From assembly GCF_000472385.1 (NCBI RefSeq), contig NZ_AWZU01000062.1, positions 1 through 36,519 on the forward strand: DNA of 36,519 bases, written 5' to 3'. Position numbers and translations under genes: made by a program. Positions 31,235 to 36,519 of the stretch are shown here, one piece after another; the first letter of the stretch is position 1, and each line of letters begins with the position of its first letter. The DNA comes from Bradyrhizobium sp. ARR65. GTDB lineage: Bacteria > Pseudomonadota > Alphaproteobacteria > Rhizobiales > Xanthobacteraceae. The notes beneath the pieces are model-generated. The model worked only from the letters and a program-made list of their open reading frames with translations, had not been told where the DNA came from and searched no databases.

Positions 31235-31456
31235 TTAGTCGTAATCAGGCGGATGCATTGGCTGCATCGCGCAAATCGCGGTGCCGTCGATCGTAAGTGT
31301 TGCGATGCAACCGCCGACATGCTGCGGAAGGCCGGCTTGCCAGGGGTCTTGCGCGGGATTGGGACGTTCGATTCTCGAGGCAGCTTCGCCAAAGACCGCC
31401 ATCGCTTTGGTCTGTGTGCTCCCCGGACAGCGGTAACAGGTGGCGCCTGCGGCCAT
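31235..31456 (-). CDS. unassigned small frame or gene remnant
   Basis: The 474-base stretch between the MFS and GFA genes holds several overlapping frames. The most protein-like is this 73-residue one (ATCYRCPGSTQTKAMAVFGE, then PWQAGLPQHVGGCIATLTID, GTAICAMQPMHPPDYD). It has three to four Cys and mostly GC third positions. It lacks a good ribosome-binding site and I recognise no family, so it could be the tail of a decayed gene. Nothing else stands out in 31039-31512. Confidence 0.25.
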   Translation of the reverse strand: MAAGATCYRCPGSTQTKAMAVFGEAASRIERPNPAQDPWQAGLPQHVGGCIATLTIDGTAICAMQPMHPPDYD

Positions 31457-31512
31457 CGGGCGAGATGTAGCGCAAGCCGGGTTCGGTCCGCCATGACAAT
31501 GACCGTGTCGGA

Positions 31513-31872
31513 CTACCGATTCCGTCCATCGATCGGCGTCATCGTCAGCTTTGAAAGCTCGATGCCATCAATGCAGCTCACGTTGAGCGCCACGACCTCG
31601 GTCCCGTCGGGTTTTTGGCCGCGCGCGAACACGTCGACGCCGCAGTCGCTGCAGAGCTGATGCCGGATCGCGCGTCTGTTGAAGAGATATTCACGTAAGG
31701 CGTCCTCGCCGGCGCGAAGCTGAAAGCTCGTCGGTGCTACGAAGGTGAAATGCAGGCCCTTCTTGGTGCAGATCGAGCAGTTGCATGCGGTCACCATGGC
31801 CAGATCCGTGGTGCATTCGAACCGCACCTGGCCGCAATGGCATCCACCGGTGAACGTCCGCAAATCGGGCAT
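31513..31872 (-). CDS. GFA (CENP-V/GFA) family zinc-binding protein
   Basis: The 119-residue protein has the cysteine pattern of the glutathione-dependent formaldehyde-activating family: GGCHCGQVRFEC near the N-terminus, ACNCSICTKKG in the middle and CSDCGVDVFARG after it. These bind zinc in a small beta fold. GGAGAG precedes the ATG at 31872. Most members have no proven substrate, and the formaldehyde role holds only for true Gfa, so I call only the family. It diverges from the arsR-type gene across about 140 bases. Confidence 0.92.
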   Translation of the reverse strand: MPDLRTFTGGCHCGQVRFECTTDLAMVTACNCSICTKKGLHFTFVAPTSFQLRAGEDALREYLFNRRAIRHQLCSDCGVDVFARGQKPDGTEVVALNVSCIDGIELSKLTMTPIDGRNR

Positions 31873-31979
31873 GGCCTAACTCTCCGTAAAGAAGAAGCTG
31901 AACTTCAGCGCCGCCTGGCGCGATGATGCGGTGCGCCTGATCAGCAAACTGATGCGAGCTTTCCCGCGAAGTTATGGCG

Positions 31980-32008
31980 TTGACAATCATATAAGTATTT
32001 ACTTATAT
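31980..32008 (+). promoter_or_regulatory. promoter with embedded ArsR-type operator
   Basis: TTGACA (31980-31985), a 17-base spacer and TTATAT (32003-32008) form a strong -35/-10 pair. ATATAAGTA-TT-TACTTATAT (31989-32008) is a perfect inverted repeat over the spacer and -10, as expected for an ArsR autoregulatory operator. The ATG follows 7 bases after the -10, so the transcript is probably leaderless. Confidence 0.8.
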
Positions 32009-32015
32009 ATCGGCC

Positions 32016-32342
32016 ATGACGCCTGCCGCACAGCTCACGGCCGTGATGAAGACGCTTGCCGATCCCACCCGTCGGGCGGTGTTCGAGCGCATTGCGGCCG
32101 AAGGCGAGGTGGCCGCGACGGGGCTGGTTAGGGGATCAAAGGTTTCGCAGCCGGCCATCTCGCAGCATCTGCGCGCGCTGCGCGACGCCGGGCTTGTGAC
32201 CGAACGCCGCGAGGGCCGCCACATCCGCTATCGCGTTGCACCCGGCGGGCTTGCGCCGCTCGTCGATTGGCTCGGCCATTACGAGAGGTTCTGGCGCGAG
32301 CGCTTCGAAAATCTGGAGAAGCTGTTGAAGGAGTCCGACTGA
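32016..32342 (+). CDS. ArsR-family transcriptional regulator
   Basis: The 108-residue winged-helix repressor has MKTLADPTRRAVFERIAAEG, the recognition region VSQPAISQHLRALRDAGLVT and the wing ERREGRHIRYRVAPGGLAPL. No Cys is present, so the classic metal-binding Cys motif of ArsR/SmtB is missing. This branch usually sits beside SRPBCC (AHSA1) genes and is thought to control them. It should bind the palindrome at 31989-32008 and repress itself. It is coupled to the next gene by a TGATG overlap. Confidence 0.92.
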   Translation: MTPAAQLTAVMKTLADPTRRAVFERIAAEGEVAATGLVRGSKVSQPAISQHLRALRDAGLVTERREGRHIRYRVAPGGLAPLVDWLGHYERFWRERFENLEKLLKESD

Positions 32343-32809
32343 TGAGTGAGAGGCGCGCGATCAGGGTCGAGCAAGTGTTGCCTTATCCGCCGGAGAAGAT
32401 CTGGCGCACCTTGACCACGAGCGAGTTGGTCGGGAAATGGCTGATGCCGAATGATTTCAAGCCGGTCGTCGGCCACCGATTCACCTTCCGCACGAGGCCA
32501 ATGGGTGATTGGGACGGTGTCGTGCAGTGCGAGGTCCTCGCCTGCGAGCCGCCGCGTCTATTGCGCTATTCCTGGAAGGGCGGCTCGGATTCCAATCCGG
32601 CCTATGGCTCGCGGCTCGACAGCGTCGTGACCTGGACGCTGACGCAAGTCGAAGGCGGCACGCAACTCTGCATGGTGCATGACGGCTTCATCTTGCCGGG
32701 CAATCAGTTTGCCTATGACGCGATGAGCCCGGGTTGGGGCAGGGTACTGGACGCGATCGGACGCATCACCGCGGAAGCGTCCGAAAGCAGGCCGCGTCAC
32801 GCCAATTGA
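32342..32809 (+). CDS. SRPBCC (AHSA1-type) domain protein
   Basis: I start at ATG 32342, overlapping the arsR-type stop by 1 base, giving 155 residues. The helix-grip fold is visible in IRVEQVLPYPPEKIWRTLTT, LVGKWLMPNDFKPVVGHRFT, PRLLRYSWKG and the C-terminal WGRVLDAIGRITAE. Such proteins bind hydrophobic ligands in a deep cavity. With an ArsR-type partner it probably forms a small response module with an unknown inducer. The true start is fixed by coupling, so the longer frame from 32267 is rejected. Confidence 0.88.
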   Translation: MSERRAIRVEQVLPYPPEKIWRTLTTSELVGKWLMPNDFKPVVGHRFTFRTRPMGDWDGVVQCEVLACEPPRLLRYSWKGGSDSNPAYGSRLDSVVTWTLTQVEGGTQLCMVHDGFILPGNQFAYDAMSPGWGRVLDAIGRITAEASESRPRHAN

Positions 32810-32973
32810 TCGACACGCACGCCTTGTCCGGGCGGCAGCGGCGGTAGTGACGGCGGCTGATAGTTGCCCACGCCGCTGTTGCTGTTGTCGCCGGCGCTGC
32901 TGTCGGGCGCTTTGGGCGTGTTGCTCGTGGTCGAGACGACCGCGGCCGATGATGCAATCCTCGAAGTATCCAT
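32797..32973 (-). CDS. small hypothetical protein (58 aa)
   Basis: ATG 32973 (MDTSRIASSAAVVSTTSNTP) has AGGAAC 7 bases upstream. The protein is low-complexity Ser/Asn/Gly with a Pro-rich end (YQPPSLPPLPPGQGVRVDQL). I recall short Bradyrhizobium proteins with this LPPGQG.R.D ending, which supports it as real. It converges on the SRPBCC gene with a 13-base overlap. No function is suggested. Confidence 0.45.
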   Translation of the reverse strand: MDTSRIASSAAVVSTTSNTPKAPDSSAGDNSNSGVGNYQPPSLPPLPPGQGVRVDQLA

Positions 32974-33147
32974 TGGCAAGTTCCTGTGGCTGCCGCGGAT
33001 ATTGCAGCCGCACAGACGAATGCGCCATGAATCCAATCGTTAAAATCCGAACGATCCGCGCGCGACGAGGGCGAGATGGTGAACGGGAGCCTCCGAGCGC
33101 CGTATGGGACCTGAACTCATCCCCTGCGGATAGCGCCTCGCAACGGC

Positions 33148-33624
33148 TCACTCGTCCACGCGCCGCGAGATCGTAATCGAGGCGTCGGCCTTGGTCCGGC
33201 TGCAGCGCATGTCAAGTCGCCGATAGCGGGTTGAGGCGTCGTCACGGAAGAAGCCGAGCGCGCGCATGCAGCGGCTGGCGCCCTTGCGCATGTCGTCTTT
33301 CGGCAGCGTGAAGATGATGGCGGCGGCGCCGGCGACGAGATCGAGGAAGGCCGGCTTCGGCTTGCGGGTTGCGGACCTCGCATAGAGCTGGTTGCTGAAA
33401 TTCTTGCTCGAGCAGCCGAGCGAGAGCTCCTTGGCCTGCGGATGTGAGAGAAAGATCACGCCCGCGGCAGTCTTGCCGACGCCGAGCCCGTCGATGCCGT
33501 TCTTGAGCTGGCTAGCAATGTCGTCGCAGCGATCGGCCCGCGCAGGCGAGGCCGCGAATGCCGCAAGCGAAGCAAGAACGATGGCGAGCAATAGCGATCG
33601 GCGAAACTGTTGTCGGGATATCAT
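33148..33624 (-). CDS. secreted hypothetical protein (158 aa)
   Basis: A clear signal peptide (RRSLLLAIVLASLAAFAASP, cleavage near ARA-DRCDD) leads to a basic mature domain of about 128 residues. It has Cys in DRCDDIASQLKNGIDGLGVG, ELSLGCSSKNFSNQLYARSA, ASRCMRALGFFRDD and LDMRCSRTKAD, four cysteines that could form two disulfides in the periplasm. I do not recognise a named domain. It stands alone on the - strand. Confidence 0.75.
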   Translation of the reverse strand: MISRQQFRRSLLLAIVLASLAAFAASPARADRCDDIASQLKNGIDGLGVGKTAAGVIFLSHPQAKELSLGCSSKNFSNQLYARSATRKPKPAFLDLVAGAAAIIFTLPKDDMRKGASRCMRALGFFRDDASTRYRRLDMRCSRTKADASITISRRVDE

Positions 33625-33785
33625 GATGAAAAAGCCCCTTGGGTGCTATTGAAGCGTGAGCGGGTCCTTGGTGCAAGTGCGTGCGCGCAACATTGCGAAC
33701 GGCTGTGTCATCGCCAAGCTGTGTAGTCTCGGTTTTGCAGAATGAAATGGGCGTGTGGACTGAGTGTTCGCGGTTCGGGCCGTTC

Positions 33786-34469
33786 TCACCCCAACGACAA
33801 ATCGCGCGCCACTTCCGTCAGGATGTTGAAAATCTCGTCCGGTGCTGCGTTGATCACGTCGTGCCCGCACGCGAGGCTGTGCACGATCCAGGCCGGATCG
33901 TTTCGCAACCGCTGATATTGCGCCGTGAACGGCGTCGCCTCCCAACCGCTGGCATAGACGAAGATGCGCGGGATCGCTGGTGTCGGCTTTGTCAGGCGCA
34001 GCGCCTGCAGGAATGAGCCAAGCGGGTGAGGGCGGCAGCGGGGATCCAGCCCTTCGGGCGGCAGCACGCTCAAGCCGTCATGACGCGCACGTTCGATGGC
34101 GATCTGACGATAGCGCTCGCCTGCCAGGTCCCACCAGGATTGTCCATCGTCGGGGACGAAGGCGTCGAGATAGATCAGTGCCGCGATGCGTTCCTGCGCG
34201 CGATCGGCCACGCCGGCGGCGACCATCCCGCCATAGCTGTGAGCGCACAGGATCACTTCCGAGAGGTCCTCGACGGTCAGCAGCTCGATCACATCGCCGA
34301 TGTGGGTGTCGAGATTGATCTCTCCTGCGGCCGGGCGATCCGCAAATTCGTCGAGCCCGCTTAGTGTCACCGCATAGGCCTCATGGCCCGCACGTTTGAG
34401 CCGTGCGACAAAATCGGCAAAGGCCCAGGCCCCGTGCCAACCGCCCGGAATCAGGACAAAACTAGCCAT
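33786..34469 (-). CDS. alpha/beta hydrolase
   Basis: The 227-residue protein has the fold's landmarks. These are the oxyanion-hole region FVLIPGGWHGAWAFADFVAR, the nucleophile elbow ILCAHSYGGMVAAGVADRAQ (Ser in H-S-Y-G-G), an acid in IYLDAFVPDDGQSWW or later, and the catalytic His in SLACGHDVINAAPDEI. The short GG.HGAW type resembles plant and bacterial salicylate/methyl-ester esterases. The substrate is unknown. It diverges from the fumarase gene over about 110 bases. Confidence 0.88.
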   Translation of the reverse strand: MASFVLIPGGWHGAWAFADFVARLKRAGHEAYAVTLSGLDEFADRPAAGEINLDTHIGDVIELLTVEDLSEVILCAHSYGGMVAAGVADRAQERIAALIYLDAFVPDDGQSWWDLAGERYRQIAIERARHDGLSVLPPEGLDPRCRPHPLGSFLQALRLTKPTPAIPRIFVYASGWEATPFTAQYQRLRNDPAWIVHSLACGHDVINAAPDEIFNILTEVARDLSLG

Positions 34470-34581
34470 CGCGGCGCTCCGTAATTGCCATGCCGAAAGC
34501 TGTGTTGCGCCCGGCCCGGAGGGTAGTCTATCAGACCTGTGAAGACGCCTTCGCGCGGCCCCTCAACCCACGAGCCATCCC

Positions 34582-36237
34582 ATGAACGCTCCGACCGCCT
34601 TTCCCGACCAGACCAAGCCCGTTCCGCCCTACAAGCACACGCCGCTGTTCCCGCTGGGGCCGGACACAACGCCCTACAAGAAGATCACGAGCGAAGGTGT
34701 GCGGGTGGAGAAGGTCCTGGGCAAGGACATGCTGGTGGTGTCGCGCGAGGCGCTGCGGGCGCTGTCGGAGGCCGCCTTCGGGGAGATCAACCATTACCTG
34801 CGGCCCGGACATCTGAAGCAGCTCCGCAGCATTCTCGACGATCCCGAGGCCAGTGCCAACGACAAGTTCGTGGCGCTCGACTTTTTGAAGAACGCCAACA
34901 TCGCCGCCGGCGGCGTGCTGCCGATGTGCCAGGACACCGGCACCGCCATCATCATGGGAAAGAAGGGCTGCAACGTCATCACCGACGGCGAGGACGAGGC
35001 GGCGCTGTCGGAAGGGGCGCGTGACGCCTACCTCAGGCGCAACCTGCGCTACTCGCAGGTCGCGCCGCTCTCGATGTATGAAGAGAAGAACACCGCCAAC
35101 AACATGCCGGCGCAGTGCGAGATCTACGCCGAGGGTGATGACGCCTACAAATTCATGTTCATGGCGAAGGGCGGCGGCTCCGCCAACAAGAGCTTCCTGT
35201 TTCAGGCGACGCCCTCGGTGCTGACCAAGGATCGGCTGCTGGCGTTCCTCAAGGAAAAGATCCTGACGCTCGGCACTGCGGCTTGCCCGCCTTATCACCT
35301 CGCGATCGTGATCGGCGGCACCTCGGCCGAGCTCTGCATGAAGACGGTGAAGCTGGCTTCCGCGCGCTATCTCGATGCGTTGCCGACCCATGGCTCGGCC
35401 GACGGCAATGCCTTCCGCGACCTGGAGATGGAGCAGGAAATCCACAAGATGACGCAGTCGCTCGGCGTCGGTGCACAGTTCGGCGGCAAGTATTTCTGCC
35501 ACGATGTGCGCGTCATCCGCATGCCGCGCCATGGCGCCTCGTTGCCGATCGGGCTTGGCGTCTCCTGTTCGGCCGACCGCCAGGTGCTTGGCAAGATCAC
35601 CAGGGACGGTGTCTATCTCGAAGAGCTCGAGCACAACCCCGCGCAATATCTCCCCGAGGTGGAGCAGGCGCTTGGCGGCGAGGTGGTCAAGATCGATCTA
35701 GCCCGGCCGATGAAGGAGATCCTGGCGACGCTCTCGAAATATCCCGTCAAGACGCGGCTGTCGTTGACCGGCACCATGATCGTGGCGCGCGACGCCGCGC
35801 ATGCCAAGCTGCGCGAGCGGCTCGATCGCGGCGAGCCGCTGCCGGATTATTTCAAGAACCACCCGATCTACTACGCGGGTCCGGCCAAGACGCCCGAAGG
35901 CTATGCGTCCGGCGCCTTCGGCCCAACCACGGCGGGACGGATGGATTCCTTTGTCGATCAGTTCCAGGCCGCCGGCGGCTCGATGGTGATGGTGGCGAAG
36001 GGCAACCGTGCGGTCGCGGTGCGCGAGGCCTGCAAGAAGCATGGCGGCTTCTATCTGGGCTCGATCGGCGGCGCGGCGGCGAACCTCGCCGAACATTGCA
36101 TCAAGAAAGTCGAGGTGGTGGAATATCCCGAACTTGGGATGGAGGCAATCTGGCGCATCGAAGTCGTGGATTTCCCGGCCTTCATCATCATCGACGACAA
36201 GGGCAACGACTTCTTCAAGGAGCTGAATCTGGGCTGA
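34582..36237 (+). CDS. fumA: fumarate hydratase, class I (Fe-S)
   Basis: The 551-residue enzyme interconverts fumarate and L-malate in the TCA cycle using an oxygen-sensitive [4Fe-4S] cluster. The three cluster cysteines are Cys116 (GVLPMCQDTGTA), Cys235 (GTAACPPYHLA) and Cys329 (GLGVSCSADRQV). The C-terminal beta domain has RLSLTGTMIVARDAAHAKLR, YYAGPAKTPEGYASGAFGPT, TAGRMDSFVDQFQAAGGSMV and a terminal DFPAFIIIDDKGNDFFKELN. Length and fused N- and C-domains fit the single-chain FumA/FumB type. It is transcribed alone. Confidence 0.96.
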   Translation: MNAPTAFPDQTKPVPPYKHTPLFPLGPDTTPYKKITSEGVRVEKVLGKDMLVVSREALRALSEAAFGEINHYLRPGHLKQLRSILDDPEASANDKFVALDFLKNANIAAGGVLPMCQDTGTAIIMGKKGCNVITDGEDEAALSEGARDAYLRRNLRYSQVAPLSMYEEKNTANNMPAQCEIYAEGDDAYKFMFMAKGGGSANKSFLFQATPSVLTKDRLLAFLKEKILTLGTAACPPYHLAIVIGGTSAELCMKTVKLASARYLDALPTHGSADGNAFRDLEMEQEIHKMTQSLGVGAQFGGKYFCHDVRVIRMPRHGASLPIGLGVSCSADRQVLGKITRDGVYLEELEHNPAQYLPEVEQALGGEVVKIDLARPMKEILATLSKYPVKTRLSLTGTMIVARDAAHAKLRERLDRGEPLPDYFKNHPIYYAGPAKTPEGYASGAFGPTTAGRMDSFVDQFQAAGGSMVMVAKGNRAVAVREACKKHGGFYLGSIGGAAANLAEHCIKKVEVVEYPELGMEAIWRIEVVDFPAFIIIDDKGNDFFKELNLG

Positions 36238-36261
36238 GGGAGTTTGCCCTCGCTGTCAGCT

Positions 36262-36293
36262 CGTCATGGCCCGGCTTGTCCCGGCCATCCACG
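36262..36293. repeat. short palindromic repeat after fumarase
   Basis: CGTCATGGCCCGGCTTGTCC followed by CGGCCATCCACG is a compact inverted repeat of the common Bradyrhizobium intergenic type. It lies about 25 bases after the fumA stop, possibly as an mRNA 3' end structure. It differs from the repeat families at 16384 and 19894. Confidence 0.6.
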
Positions 36294-36358
36294 TTTTTGG
36301 CCCAGCGCTGCAAGCGAGGTGGGACGTCATCACCGGGTCAAGCCCACGGCTGTCCGGT

Positions 36359-36519
36359 TTAGGTTTGGCATAGGTCGAGGCTCATCTGTCGGTGATCTCT
36401 AAGGATTGGCGGGGGTGGATCGAGCAGATGGTCGATCCGCCGCCGGTGCATGAGGTTTTGAACGATCAGACGAGTGAAGGTCAAAAGACTTGTGACGCCG
36501 TTCTGGGTGGCATGGGCCA
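36359..36519 (-). other. unassigned open frame at window end
   Basis: On the - strand a frame is open from the window edge to a TAA at 36359-36361 (VTSLLTFTRLIVQNLMHRRR, then IDHLLDPPPPIL). The + strand is also open from 36374 (LSVISKDWRGWIEQMVDPPP). Neither matches a family that I recognise. It could be the tail of an insertion-sequence gene or a repeat. Confidence 0.2.

Noticed and set aside
1..36519. tRNA, rRNA, riboswitch or CRISPR array
   Set aside because: No cloverleaf, rRNA core sequence, riboswitch core or regularly spaced direct repeats were found by eye. The repeats seen are single palindromic elements.

Overview
The window looks like chromosome from a member of the Bradyrhizobium/Rhodopseudomonas group (Alphaproteobacteria, Hyphomicrobiales). 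It is GC-rich with strongly GC-biased third codon positions. It carries a Caulobacter-type flagellar cluster with a CtrA box and a CckA kinase, and several intergenic palindromic repeats of the kind common in Bradyrhizobium. No rRNA, tRNA or CRISPR array was seen.

Region 1 (1-5230) is an accessory island, visibly more A/T-rich from about 1330 to 4900. It opens with the 3' end of an IS110-type transposase. A toxin-antitoxin pair follows, whose RelE/HigB-like toxin frame is broken by two compensating frameshifts while its antitoxin is intact. The core is two convergent gene pairs. On the + strand, a thymidylate-synthase-fold enzyme carries Asp where ThyA has its pyrimidine-selecting Asn, which points to dCMP rather than dUMP. 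It is coupled through a TAATG overlap to a protein I recognise as the alpha-glutamyl/putrescinyl thymine pyrophosphorylase clade 3 family, predicted to act in DNA base hypermodification. On the - strand lie a HigB-like toxin (TTG start) and an HTH plus ImmA/IrrE zinc peptidase. I read this as a candidate base-modification system beside a peptidase-type toxin-antitoxin module. It is the most interesting part of the window.

Region 2 (5232-24873) is the flagellar core. flgF-flgG-flgA-flgH run on the - strand (rod, P-ring chaperone, L-ring). Divergently, fliL-fliM-DUF6468-motE and a giant TPR protein run on the + strand (motor and switch). fliO-fliP lie on the - strand. flgB-flgC-fliE-fliQ-fliR-flhB run on the + strand (proximal rod and export gate), followed by a CckA-type hybrid histidine kinase. 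A full CtrA box (TTAA-N7-TTAACC) lies upstream of flgB, so the cluster probably contains both the CckA kinase and a target of its regulator CtrA.

Region 3 (24874-36519) is ordinary accessory and metabolic chromosome. It holds a Tim44-domain membrane protein with a clear terminator, a glutathione S-transferase and small Bradyrhizobium-type hypotheticals. It also holds a transporter operon (MHS-family MFS, DUF3311, sodium:solute symporter), a GFA-family zinc protein, an ArsR regulator coupled to an SRPBCC protein with its operator inside the promoter, a secreted hypothetical, an alpha/beta hydrolase and class I fumarate hydratase. The window ends in a repeat and an unassigned open frame.
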